64,000 nt of DNA from Rhizophagus irregularis. Lineage: Eukaryota; Glomeromycota; Glomeromycetes; Glomerales; Glomeraceae. Positions 44,200 to 56,224 of this stretch are shown piece after piece. Under the pieces are notes generated by a model, which saw nothing but the letters and a program-made list of their open reading frames with translations, ran no database searches and was not told the origin of the DNA. Both the position numbers and the translations under genes were made by a program. The DNA is taken from contig NC_089441.1 of the NCBI RefSeq assembly GCF_026210795.1, positions 992,001-1,056,000 of the forward strand. The letters are read 5' to 3'. The stretch's first letter is position 1. Each line of letters opens with the position of its first letter.

Positions 44200-45770
44200 T
44201 TATAAATAATTTCTTTTAAAATAACTTACTAAGAAAAAATAAGTAAATAAAAAGTCCGATTATATAATTTCTGATTAAAATATTTTCCTATAAGTTGAAA
44301 TTGAGGGTGGTTACTTCTTTCGTTCTAGATCGTCTAAATAAGTTGTCTTTAAACAGCTCTCGAAGAAAAAATCTTAAAAGTATTCCCTGACCTTAAAGAT
44401 TTGGAAAAATCATCAATGAGTGTTTAAATTATGCCCAGTCTTTATAAATAGCTAGATTAATAAGGATATAAATTTAATAGTAATGTGGAAAATTATTTAT
44501 GACACATTATTAGTATTTTATTCCAGCGTAATTATTTTACAGTAATGCATGAGACATTTGAGAATAATTACTTCGCACTGCAACAATCCCAAAAACTTAA
44601 ACTTAATTATAATTTATAAAAATGAGACTGTCAGGATTTTTTAGAAAGAATAATCATTAATTTTAGCAAATAGATATGAATTTCGGCCGTAGCGCAGAGT
44701 TTAATATAATTTTTGTAATCACATCATATAAATATCATGTGATTTGTAATCTCATTTATAATTCTGGCCAAAACTTATAATTCTGGCCTAAATTATGGGC
44801 ATTTTTTTTAATAGGAAGAGTTTGAAGTTACAACGAGTTTTCTGTACCTAGAATAGTTATCTATTTTATGTATTTGTACTCTTATATGTTTATAAATAAA
44901 TATAAATAAATAAATAAAGATAATGAATAAAGTTTGAACCTTTAACATTAAAAATACAATACATTAAGGTGATCATGTGGATTGAATTTACTGCGTCCTG
45001 ATTGGAACACAATAAATATCATTAATTATAATTCTATAATTCTTACTTTTAAAAATAAAATAAAATAAAATAAAAATATACCAAAAAAAATTATTTTATT
45101 AAAGTTGAAAATTATGTTTTATCATAAAATGTACATTAAATACAAATATAATTGTTGACAATGGTATCAAGAACGATCTCTCTGACTCTAAGTTATATCT
45201 GAAAAAAATTATTTAACAATATTAAATTGATTTTTTTAAAGGTTGACCGGTTAATGGGCACCGGGTTAAATTTCAGCCGTAACGAAAACTGAGTCATCGG
45301 AGTTATCGGAATTGTCAAAAAAATAGATCAGCGATGCATGCAAAATAACGCCATTGATGAATAATTAAAATATAGAGGATATATTTGGGTAAAACTGGTT
45401 TGAAAATGATTTTTTTTAAATAATTAATGCATTATTATTTAAACAATCGAAACACTTCTATATTATTGTAAGAGATAATATCATTAATTTTAGTTAAATT
45501 TTGTGCCGTGAGATCATCAAAATTGCTGGGTCACAAAAACGTTAATGATTTACTTCAATTTACTTCGAACATCAAATATATTACGTTTGTTTACAAAAAT
45601 ACACCATGTGTAATATTGATCGAGTTACGCATGTTTATTATATCCAACAAATAACTTCAAAATTTCCTTTACTTGTATAATTTTGACAAACTCGACCCAC
45701 TCTGTATTGTACTACCGTACAATTTATATGTCATATAATTTATTTTTTGAATAAAATATGTAATCTAAAT
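44200..45770. other. intergenic, no gene seen
   Basis: Holds a dispersed ATTTCGGCCGTA...AATTCTGGCCTAAATTATGG repeat at 44680-44800 and (AAAT)n near 44895. No coding signal. Confidence 0.4.
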
Positions 45771-45774
45771 GGAG

Positions 45775-46075
45775 AAATCATCCATCCGGCGATCCGCCTT
45801 ATATCCGATCCGAACCCAGATAACAGATAATTCTCTGGTTGCATTATCCGTCGGATTATCCGTTATCCGTTATTATACAATGGTATATAGTAAGAAACAA
45901 TTTTATTTTTTATTTTTACTTTTAAAGACAATTCACAGTTCCAAATGCGGAGTCACGTGACTTAAATGCTGACTTCTGATAAACGGATATCCGTAATAGA
46001 TAGTCCATGACGAATAAATTTGTGTTTTCAATCCGCGGCGGATTGTCTACGGCTATCCGGATCGCAAATAACAGA
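45775..46075. repeat. decayed TAGAGATGCGATCCG-type element
   Basis: The interior has ATTATCCGTCGGATTATCCG and ends near GCTATCCGGATCGC, matching 20.1-20.24 and 28.1-28.24 kb. The small open frames on both strands here follow the repeat and are not called. Confidence 0.45.
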
Positions 46076-46199
46076 GCAATTATCTTATGATAAATAATCA
46101 TTTCCGAAATACAAATTCCGAAATCAAGACTTCCACCAATTTTGTCCGACACAAGGTTCGTTTTTGTTGTACATTTTTTTAACTGTACAGTTCTTGGCA

Positions 46200-47040
46200 C
46201 TCCCGATCCATCTTCTTGCAGTTAACCAAATTAGTAATCTTATTCGATGTTTGGTTATATAAATATTTCATATTTGGCGAGTATCATAATAAAGAACATA
46301 TGCAAACACATTGACATTTGACTGATAGTCGTAATTTTATTTTTTAAACAAGGTATCGGAATCCATGCGAATTATTAATACACACAATAAATTTTAATGA
46401 TATTTTTGTAACTTGTGATCTTATTCTAAAAATAGCCACGGAAAAAAAGGATATTGTTTACATTTGCTGTATCTGATTCTTATTTCTATTTTTTCAATCA
46501 AAAAAAGATCTTCATGCGAAAGACGCAAGAGCTATTATTCAGTAGCGTGTCCGATTATAAGAACCTTTATTTAAAATTAAATTACGGTTCATGTTTTTTC
46601 GCTATATTATAAAGCGAGAAGAAAAAAAATTAAAGCCCTTGATTTCAAAAGTTTGTAAAATAAAAATAAATCGTGATTGTTTTTTTTTTAAAAAAAAAAT
46701 GATTTATGATGAATAAATTATCAATAAGATATATTTTTTACAGTGATTATCAAATGGAGATTATTGAATAATTTAATTAGTTTAAAATTTTTATAGGGAA
46801 CAAGTCCCAATTCTCCATATGAAGATGAAAAGTTCACCATTTGATTTATATTTTGCGTCTGCATTACTAATTATATGTAATTTTTTTAAGAAAAGCCATA
46901 ATGAAATGATACTTTTTTCAATTCGTCAAATCGGTAAATTTCAATCATTATCGTCATTATGTTGATAAATATGAAACATTTTTATTTATCTCTAAATACA
47001 TCTTTGTCTAATATTACATAAATAGAATAACATACACGCT
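46200..47040. other. UGT-1 upstream module
   Basis: No gene. The repeated upstream module of the array, followed by AT-rich sequence. Confidence 0.5.
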
Positions 47041-47051
47041 ATGATTACTGT

Positions 47052-47063
47052 ATATATAAAATT
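47052..47063 (+). promoter_or_regulatory. TATA-type promoter of UGT-1
   Basis: TATATATAAAATTT about 180 bp upstream of the ATG. Equivalent sequence (TATTTATATAAAATTTC) precedes UGT-2 near 54027 and a weaker form (TATTTACATAAAATTTC) precedes UGT-3 near 58424. Each follows a shared ATTACATAAATAGAAT block. Confidence 0.5.
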
Positions 47064-47236
47064 TATTTTTTTAATGAATACCCCTAAAACGTTCGACTTT
47101 TAAAGTAAAAAAAAAAAATTATTTATAATGATCAAAAATTGTAATCATTGCAAATAATCTGCTTCCCACAATTAAAAAAAAAGAAACTTTTCGCATTCAA
47201 ATAAAACACAAATCAAATAACAATCAGTCAGATAAA

Positions 47237-49222
47237 ATGATTAAAAGAAACTCTATTTTATTATTGATACTCTTATTAAATCTCGTCTTTTACGTCAATG
47301 TTAATACTGCGACGACACAAAATTATATTCTTAGAAAAGATGATTTTGATCGCTCGGGAATACCTAAAAATATTTTGGTCGGTTCTTATATTGGTGGAAG
47401 AAGTCATGTAAAACCAATTTTAGATGTTGTTGCTATATTAATTGAAAGAGGTTACAATGTAAGGATTTTATTTTATTCGACGTGTTTTTGGATCGAAGTT
47501 TCTAAACGCTCCTATTTATATTCTTGATGCATAGGTAACATTATTAACAGCGGGAAGATATGAACCATCATCAGAGTACCCGGGTCTAAATCAAATTACA
47601 TTAGGACTTAGTGAAGTTAATGGCAACAACATGAAAAATTTTAAAAATAACGTAGAATTCGATTATAAAGGACTGCCACAAATTTTGGAACCAAGCACAA
47701 ATGATTACAAAAAAACTTACGAAAAATATAAGAAGACTGCAAAAGAATATAATATTGATTTATTCATTTGTGACGTTCTGGCAAATGAGGCTTGCATAGA
47801 TGCTGCTAATAATTTAAAGAAACCTGTTGTTGGTTGGACTTCATTTCTTCAATGTAATTATAAAATAACTAAATTTTCTTTTTTATCTTTAATAGTAAAA
47901 AATCTCATTAAAAAAAATTATTTTCATTTGTATAAGTTATGGATCCTGTGCCATATAAAGATGATCCGGTGTATGGTTGTAACACCTCATTAGAAAATGA
48001 ATCATTTTTTGAGAGGTTTAGATGTGCTTTAATACAACCTTTACAAGTAGCTAGTAAATTGGGGCCTTTTGCGCATCAATTAAATGATATAAGAAAACAA
48101 ATGAATATAGAACCATCGGGAAAAATTCCAAAAGTTTCATTATCTTTGGTTGATACTTTCTTCGGTTTTGAGGTAATTTATTCTATAATAATAATATAAT
48201 GTTAATTAAATTACTTTTCACAAAATAATAATTTTTTTTTATTTTAAAGTTACCGCAACCTTTAGCACCAAATGTTCAGGTAATTACTGTCTTTTATTTA
48301 AATATTAATAAGAAATTTTGTAAAATTACAATAAGCTAAATTTGCTCATTCTTCAAATTAATAGGAAGTTGGACCAGTATTACCAGAAGAATATCCTCCA
48401 ATTACACCAGAACTCTCTAACTTTATAAATGCACACGAACGAGTTTTATATATTGCTTTTGGTACACGTTTCTTCACATGTACTGAGAATAACAACAAAA
48501 TTTTACAATCACTTGTTGAAGCAATCAACAAAAAAATAGTTGATGGTGTAGTTTGGCCATTAGGTCAGACATCAAGGGATAATTTTTATCCAACATTAAA
48601 CTTAACTGATGGTACACAAGTTCAAACTTTGTCAATCCTAAATAATAAGCATCCACATATTCATATTACAAATTTTGCACCACAATTCGCTGTACTTAAT
48701 CACACCAATACGAAATTATTTTTTAGTCATGGGGGCGCAGGAAGTGCTCATGAATCTCTTTATACTGGTACTCCTATGTTAGTATTACCTCTTGGTGGCG
48801 ATCAGATGGGCAATGCTCAAAAATTAAAAACAGCTGGTGTAGCATTAACGTTAAGTGTGTACAATTTGAATGTTAATGATATTTTAAATAAGATGAGCAA
48901 ATTATTAGAAGATGAGAAGATAAAGAAAAATTTAAAGAGAATGGAAGTTTTAACTAAAATCAACAGTAAAAGAAAATATAGAGCTGCTGATTTAATAGAA
49001 TATATTTTACATAGTAGTGGTTTAGAAGAATATATTAATGATGACTATTTGAAAGAATGGGCACCTGCTGCGTCTAGAATGGGATTTATCAAAGCAAATA
49101 ATCTTGACGTTTATGGAGCTTTATTGGGTATTGTTCTAACACTTATCGGGGGAATTGTATTCAAGTTATTCAAATCGATCTCAAATCCTTCGTCCATTAG
49201 AATAAAATCAAAAAAAGCATAG
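47237..49222 (+). CDS. UDP-glycosyltransferase, ER membrane type (UGT-1)
   Basis: Exons 47237-47458, 47535-47853, 47937-48172, 48250-48279 and 48365-49222 join in frame to 554 residues. By homology it transfers a sugar from a UDP donor to a small acceptor in the ER lumen; substrate unknown. Residues 1-23 are a signal peptide. GSYIGGRSHVKP carries the likely catalytic His57, and NIDLFICDV the partner Asp. The donor-binding motif is HGGAGSAHES...GGDQMGN (His391 to Asp415), the PSPG-like signature. A single membrane helix (GALLGIVLTLIGGIVFKLF, about 520-538) and a cytosolic tail ending KSKKA, a KxKxx ER-retrieval signal, give animal-UGT-like topology. Exon 4 is only 30 nt (LPQPLAPNVQ). Residues about 99-133 differ strongly from the paralogues. 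Intact. Confidence 0.9.
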
Positions 49223-50432
49223 ACTATATAAATAATTTCTAGTATCGACGTGAATTGATTTTACTGCGTTCTGGGGCGCCACAATAATTTTTTTTTAAAA
49301 AAATCAATTACAATTACATATTATTCAAATGAATTACATAGTGAAATAAGATAAAATATACTATACTGTAAAAACAAATTATATTTATTAAATAAAAATT
49401 TTTTTTATATAAGACATTACGTACAAAAAAAACCAATATTCTCAATATCAATACGATTTTGAAGTTATCTCAAAATTCTCAAAGTTAAATTAATTGTAAT
49501 GTATATCTTTTAAATTGATTGTTTAGGGTTGATCGGTTAATTAAATGTTTGGTACAATCAAAGGGTTAGGTTAGGGCGTTATCAGGATCTCCCTCAATGA
49601 GTTTTGAGATTCATTACGATCAGATGAAGTAAGTACTATGGATAAGAATGAAAAAAAAGGTGGTCTGTAACAAAAAAGTTTTTGACTGAACTGATGAACT
49701 CAACTAATTTACTAATAAAAATTTTCTTCACCTGAATCCATTAAGTTAAGTGCTTAAGAACGCCCATAATCTGAAAATTCTTATCAGGATTAATTAAAAT
49801 AAACGGTATGTCAATAACGTCACTTATGGACTTTGTTTTTTTGGCAATATTAGATCCATTATTCCATTATTCCAATAATTTAGATATTTAATAATATTTG
49901 CAAGCGATTATCATGTGGTCATGATCACGTATAGGCGATGACTACTTTCACTCGGAGCGTTTGTAAATTGACTGAATAATCATAACAGATAAGGCAGATC
50001 ATTTATTCAACTTGCATAATATACTGTATCATATTTCTTCATATTTTTTTGATTTTTTATTCTTGAACAGTATTTTTTTTATTCTTTAATATTGAATCGT
50101 CCTTGGATCGACTTGTTCAATAGCATGGTAGTTTTTTTTCTATTTGTCCACTCTTTTTCGTCTTTTTTATTAATCTTATATTTTAATTTGTAGTTTATAT
50201 TCCTTTATAATTAAATAGTTTAGTTTTCGTTATTATGTATTTAGTAACTGCTTTTTTATACGTTATTACAGACTTACAGTGTCTGTTGAGATACCACGAA
50301 AGACAACTATGTATATTAAAAGTAACATCGCTTGTAAGTTGAAGGAAATTATATTAGTCAGATGAAAAATTTGCGGTGTTTTTATTCAAAGTATGAAAAA
50401 ATTTTATATTAGATAAATTCTTATTTTAATGA
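49223..50432. other. intergenic between UGT-1 and Helitron
   Basis: 3' flank of UGT-1 (GTTCTGGGGCGCCACAATAATT, related forms after UGT-2 and UGT-3), then AT-rich sequence. GGGTTAGGTTAGGG near 49562 is a short telomere-like motif. No gene seen. Confidence 0.4.
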
Positions 50433-52597
50433 CTAGCTGGATGCCCGCGTTTCACGCGGGCCTGGCTAATTAAAATTATGAAAATTAGTTGTTATAATAG
50501 TTATAATAGTTATAGTAGTTATTTTAAATAGGATGAAATATTTCATTATAGACAATGTTTTTGTTTGGCAGGTTTCACCATTACCTGCAAGAACTTTGAC
50601 ATGTTAATATGAAGTAAAAAATGTGATATTTATTTTTTAAAGAAAAAGAAACATCCCATGTACCACTAAAATTTACTTTTTTAAAAAAATACGTTTTTTA
50701 TTTTATTTAAAGAATTTTTTTTTAAAATACAAATTATTATGATCTTGTTGGCCTACAAAGCTACATAATGTTAAGTCACTTTAACATGTCTAACTTTCTT
50801 CTTGATCTACCTATTTCCTTTAGTAATTATACTTTTTAACAGGAAAATAATTATTTAATGAATGAATTGGTGACAAACAACCTGTTGATTAACAATTTTG
50901 CATTTTTTAATTATTTTATTTTACGTTAAATATATTATTATTCTGCTATTACTTTTTTTTTGTAACATAGAAAAGTTGAAAAAAAATATTGTGTATTCTT
51001 TACTCAATTAATTAAATCTCATTTCAAATTTATTTACAGAAAAAAAAACAATTTTTTTTTGTATTACAGCAGGATAAAATATGTGAAAATATTTATAATT
51101 TAATAAATTATTAAACTTTTGCATGGCCTACGCGTTTTTTTGATGGAGGTGTAGTTGCAGGTATAGTTGCAGGTGTAATAAGTATAGATGCAGATTCTTC
51201 CTGTTCTTCCCGCCCTTGAATTTCTTCAGTCACTATGAGTGTGGATATCTGAGAATTTTGTTAATTTAGTTAATTTAGTTGGCTGAAAATTTTTGTAGCA
51301 ATTTCATGTTTTCCTAGTACAGGTGCGGATTGTTCAATTTTTTTATGGATTGCAGCTCTCGTGGCTATCATATGTGGTGATGATGATGATGATGTAGAAG
51401 ACCAGGGCATTTTCCTGGTAGATTGATATAAAATTTGATTGTTGAATACGAATAAAATTAGTTCTGGATAAAACTTTCCTCAGTTGATGTTAAAGCACCT
51501 GAAAAAAAAATGGAAGAACCACGTTTTAACATTGTAGTCTGGCTTTTTAAGCAGCTTTCGTTTGGATGGAATAATGTGATTGGAATCTCAGTTGGTTTAT
51601 CTTTACCAGTACATTCAAATTGTATACCAAGATTCGTAGTAAGTACTAAATCTGATACCGAAGCTGTGCCTACAACATTTATAGGTAAAATAGTAGCAGT
51701 GGTTAAGATTAACTGGATACACATGCAGATAATATATGTATAATATAGTGTGAAATTTAATTTTAAAACAAAATAATAAATATATTTAAAAAAATTAAAA
51801 TAAAGTAATTTCTTACATCAATTTGATTATCGACAGGTCCAATTGCAAATTTTGAATTTGCAATAGATAAGACTTGTCCCTCTTCCAATTTTGGTACATA
51901 GCATGGTTTGTTTTTCTTTGTTAAGAGGATAAAACACTGTAATATTAAATTCTTGGGCAACTGAGTTACCCTCAAGTCTTGTGTGTCCAGTGACCATTCC
52001 TATGAAAAATTCACCTGATGTTTTCTCCCTATATTCTGAAATATAAGGATTGTTGATAGTTGGACAGGCATTAAAAATTAAAGCATAAAATTTTTTTTAA
52101 AAAAGGGGTAATTTTTTATAAAGAAAAATTTTTAAAAAAAAGAAAAGGATTTTTTTTTCGTGTGGGAAATCCAAAAAAAAAACTGAAAATTAGAAAATTC
52201 GTCGTATGAGAAAATTCAAAAAACTGAAAAATAATTTTTTTTAAAAACAACAATGACGATTTCTAAAAAGTCAATGATGATTTCTCATGTGAAGAATTTC
52301 ATTGTCACGATCAAATTGCTTAATAAATTTTTTATAATATTTTATTTTATATTACAATTACTGATTAGATTAGTTTCATTTCGTTGCTGTAAATTTGTTC
52401 TACGCCAATCATTTATGCAGCCTAATTAAAATTGTATTGGGATTAGGGTCTGCCCAATTAAGCTAATCAATAGCAAATGATGCGCCACTCCGAATCTTAT
52501 AAAAATCTGTAGCACAGGGCGCAGACACATGATCCAATTTAAATCCACGGTAGTCTTAACGTCACGGTCGCACAATGCTTTTTTTTATAGATATAGA
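50433..52597 (-). mobile_element. non-autonomous Helitron, 2165 bp
   Basis: On the minus strand the element begins TCTATATCTATAAAAAAAAG at 52597 and ends with a perfect 7-bp-stem hairpin (GCCCGCG-TGAAA-CGCGGGC, 50463-50445) followed by ATCCAGCTAG at 50433. It sits between A (52598) and T (50432) with no target duplication. A TC start, a CTAG end, a GC-rich hairpin about 10 bp from the 3' end and A/T insertion are the defining Helitron features. No Rep/helicase sequence is visible. It carries one decayed OB-fold-like gene (51111-52035) and explains part of the wider UGT-1 to UGT-2 spacing. Confidence 0.87.
51111..52035 (-). pseudogene. OB-fold / RPA-like gene inside Helitron, broken
   Basis: After a TTTCAG acceptor, the exon 52035-51817 reads GEFFIGMVTGHTRLEGNSVA, QEFNITVFYPL, a one-base shift, then KKNKPCYVPKLEEGQVLSIA and FAIGPVDNQID. 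A GTAAGA...TCCAG intron follows. The exon from 51712 reads LILTTATILPINVVGTASVS, later RGSSIFFSGALTSTEESF, a frame shift, YPELILFVFNNQILYQST, KMPWSSTSSSSS, and a tail to PPSKKRVGHAKV at 51111. Strand-like alternation and the 'SIANSKF...GSSIFFSGALT' pattern suggest tandem OB folds, as in RPA-like proteins that accompany some Helitrons; this assignment is inference. At least two frameshifts. Confidence 0.6.
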
Positions 52598-52599
52598 TT

Positions 52600-53160
52600 T
52601 AGTCATAAAATGATCAACATTGAATTTTTTATGGTAACAAAGCTTTCGTGTACTGTACTACCATAAAATATTTGCAATCCAGTGATTTACCAGATTTACA
52701 CTAATTTAATTTTATAATTTCCGGACCGAAATTTTACCGATTTTGTCCGACATGGTTCGTTTTTTACCACACATTTTTAACTTAAAACTCTTGGCAGTCT
52801 TTTGCAGTTTAACCAAATTAGTAACCTTGTACTGTTTGGAGTGTAAATATTTGGTGAGTATTAAAATGTGCAAACACAATGATATTTGAACGATAATTAA
52901 TTCCTATTTTTAGAACAAGGTATCGGCAAAATCCGAATAAACCTTGTTATTATATAATAAGTTATTTGAATAAAAGTTTATGATTAAACGGACAAGTACC
53001 GACTAATATATTATTAATACACAAATCTTAATGACATTTTGTAACTTATGATCTTATTCTAAAAATAACCGCGAAAATAAGGATATGTTTTGTATTTACT
53101 GTGGCTTATTCTTGGCTGAGAATTTTTTTACAATGACAAAAGAGCTTTGTGCGAAGGACG
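52600..53160. other. UGT-2 upstream module, distal part
   Basis: Array module with TTTGTCCGACATGGTTCG, TTGGCAGTCTTTTGCAG and a GTGCAAACACAATGAT stretch. No gene. Confidence 0.5.
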
Positions 53161-53165
53161 CAAGC

Positions 53166-53262
53166 CCCTATAAAAAATTTTCTGGGTAAATTCCGATAAA
53201 TGAGTTTTCATTCCAAAAAAACTCCGATATGTGATCAATTTTCTAAAAAATTTTTTATAGGG
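53166..53262. mobile_element. CCCTATAAAAAATTTT MITE, 97 bp
   Basis: Starts CCCTATAAAAAATTTTCT and ends with its near-reverse complement AAAAAATTTTTTATAGGG. The interior carries ACTCCGATATGTGATCAATTT. Two relatives are at 62244-62348 and 62587-62683. The flanks may be an AAG repeat, which is uncertain. Confidence 0.7.
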
Positions 53263-53269
53263 AAGATGT

Positions 53270-54215
53270 TAACAGTAGAGTGTCCGATTATAAGAATCTC
53301 TATTTTAAAATTAAATTAAGCCTCACGTAATTTCGTCATATTATAAAGCGAAAAGGTCTTTATTTCCAAAAGTTTGTAATAATAATAGTAGTAATAATAA
53401 ATCGAGGTTTTTTTTTGTGATATAAATTATTGACAAGATATGTTTTTTTACAGTGATTGATAAATGGAGATTATTGAATAATTAATTTAATTAATTTAAT
53501 TAATTTTAAAGATTTGTAGAGAACAAGTCCCAACTCTTCTTATCTTCTCAGTATGTAAATATGAAATGTTCTCTATTGGTTTCAATTCTATGCATAATAA
53601 TCTGAATTAGATTGAGATTGCTGAACATATGTAATTTATTTTTAAACTTCTAGAAAAGCCGATTACAATACTGCTATTTTTATGTATTTGTTATAACTTT
53701 GAAGTTATCGGAATATGAATTATTCCGTGTGCGGTAAAATAGGTCATTTAATTTATCCGTCGAAATTTTTTCAACAGGAACTACAACAAATTTAGTCTTA
53801 ATTATATATTATTCCACCTTTCATTGTCAATTCGTCAATCGGTAACAATGCGATTGTCCATTAAAGGGTAGATCATTTTTTTCATTAAGTTTAGTGTTAA
53901 TGAGCAATGACCGATCATTTTGTCATTTTGCTGATTGCTGATAAATATGAAGCATATTTGTTTGCCGAAATTAATTTTCAAACACATCATTATCTTATAT
54001 TACATAAATAGAATTACATACACGCAATGATTACTATTTATATAAAATTTCATTTTTTAATGAATAATTTTAAATGGTCAACGTAAAAAGTAAAAAAATT
54101 AATATTTATATGAGATCAAAAATTAGAAATATTGCAATTATTCCTCTTCCTACAGTTAAAAAAAGCTTATTATTATATTCAAACTAAATATCAATCAAAT
54201 AAATCAAATAACAAT
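53270..54215. other. UGT-2 proximal upstream region
   Basis: AT-rich array module; the TTACATAAATAGAATTACATA block near 54000 precedes the TATA-like site. No gene. Confidence 0.45.
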
Positions 54216-54219
54216 CAAA

Positions 54220-56224
54220 ATGATTAAAAGAAACCCTATTTTATTATTATTGATGCTCTCATTAAATCTCGTCTTTCACGTCAATGTTAATACTGCGACG
54301 ACACAAAGTTATATTCCTAGAAAAGTTGATTTTGATCGCTCGGGAATACCTAAAAATATTTTACTTGGCTCTTATATTGGCGGAAGAAGTCATGTAAAAC
54401 CAATGTTAGATGTTGCTGCTATATTAATTGAGAGAGGTTACAATGTAAGGGTCTTTTATTTTATTCAACGTGATTTTGGGTCGATTATTATCTAAGTTTC
54501 TAAACTTGCTCTTATTATATTCTTGATATATAGGTAACATTATTGTCAGCGGGAAGATATGAACCATCATCAGAGTACCCAGGTCTAAATCAAATTACAT
54601 TAGGACCTCCAATGCGTATCAAAGATTTGAAAAATGTAAATATCCATGAAGATTCTGGTTTTAGAGGGCTGTCACAGGTTACGGAAATGAGCATAAACGA
54701 CTACGGCAAAACTTATGAAAAATATAAGAAAGTTGCAATAGAATATAATATTGATTTGTTCTTTTGTGACGTTTTGGTAAATGATGCTTGTATGGATATT
54801 GCCAATAATTTAAAGAAACCTGTTATTGCTTGGTCTTCGTTTCTTCAATGTAATTATAAATAATCAATTTTCTTTCTTTCTTTAATAGTAAAAATCACAT
54901 ATTAAAGAAATGTTTTTTCATTTATATAGTTATGGAACCCGTACCATATAAAAATGATCCGATGTTCGGCTGTAACATCTCATTAGAAAATGAATCATTT
55001 TTTGAGAGGTTTAGATGTGCTTTAATACAACCTTTACAAATAGCTTATACGATGGCGCCTCTTGCGCGTCAATTAAATGACGCAAGAAAACAAATGAATA
55101 TAAAACCGGTATCGGGAAAAATGCCAAAAGTATCATTAGCTTTAGTTGATACTTTCTTCGGTTTTGAGGTAAATTCACTTAATATTTAATAAAATAATGT
55201 AGTAATTTTTGTTTGAATTATTTTTCAAAGAAATAATGATTTTTTTTTTAAGTTACCGCAACACTTAGCACCAAATGTTCAGGTAATTGTTTTCTTTTAT
55301 TTTTATATTAACAAGAAATTTGTAAAATTGTAAAAATTAAATTTCTTCGTTCTTTCAAATTAATAGGAAATTGGACCAGTATTATCAAAAGAATATCCTC
55401 CACTTACACCAGAACTCTCTAACTTTATGAATGCACACGAACGAGTTTTATATGTTGCTTTTGGTACACGTTTCTTTACAACAACTGAGAATAACAACAA
55501 AATTTTACAATCACTTGTTGAAGCAATCAACAAAAAAATAATTGACGGTGTAGTTTGGCCATTAGTTGAGACATCAAAAGATAATTTTTATCCAACATTA
55601 AACTTAACTGATGGTACACAAGTTCAAACTTTACCAATCTTAAATAATGAACATCCACATATTCATATTGCAAATTTTGCACCACAATTCTCTGTACTTA
55701 ATCACACCAATACGAAATTATTTTTTAGTCATGGGGGCGCAGGAAGCGTTCATGAATCTCTTTATACTGGTACTCCTATGTTAATACTACCTTTTGGTGC
55801 CGATCAAATAGGCAATTCTCATAAATTAAAATCAATTGGTGTAGCATTAACGTTAAATAAACTTACTTTGGATGTTAATGATATTTTAAATAAAATTAGT
55901 AAATTAATAGAAGATGAGAAGATAAAGAAAAATTTAAAGAGAATGGAAGTTTTAGCCAAAATCAACAGTAAAAGAAAATATAGAGCTGCTGATTTAATAG
56001 AATATATTTTACAAAACAGTGGTCTAGAAGAATATATTAATGATGACTTCTTAAAAGAATGGGAACCTGCTGGGTCTAGAATGGGATTTATCAAAGCAAA
56101 TAATTTTGACGTTTATGGGGTTATATTAGGTGTCGTTCTTACACTTTTCGGAGGAATTGCATTTAAATTATTCAAATTGATTTCAAATTCTTCGTCCATT
56201 AAAATAAAATCAAAAAAAGCATAG
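54220..56224 (+). CDS. UDP-glycosyltransferase, ER membrane type (UGT-2)
   Basis: Exons 54220-54444, 54534-54849, 54930-55168, 55253-55282 and 55367-56224 give 555 residues with all phases matching UGT-1. Signal peptide at 1-24; catalytic His58 in GSYIGGRSHVKP; YNIDLFFCDV; donor motif HGGAGSVHES...GADQIGN from His392; membrane helix GVILGVVLTLFGGIAFKLF; C-terminal IKIKSKKA (KxKxx). In the donor motif, GGDQMGN of the other copies is GADQIGN here. Between LNQITLG and KTYEKYKK the sequence (PPMRIKDLKNVNIHEDSG...) is largely unlike UGT-1, whereas the rest is close. Intact, same strand and same promoter type as its neighbours. Specificity unknown. Confidence 0.9.

Noticed and set aside
51510-51743. 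Plus-strand 77-residue frame
   Set aside because: Antisense to the OB-fold-like gene in the Helitron.
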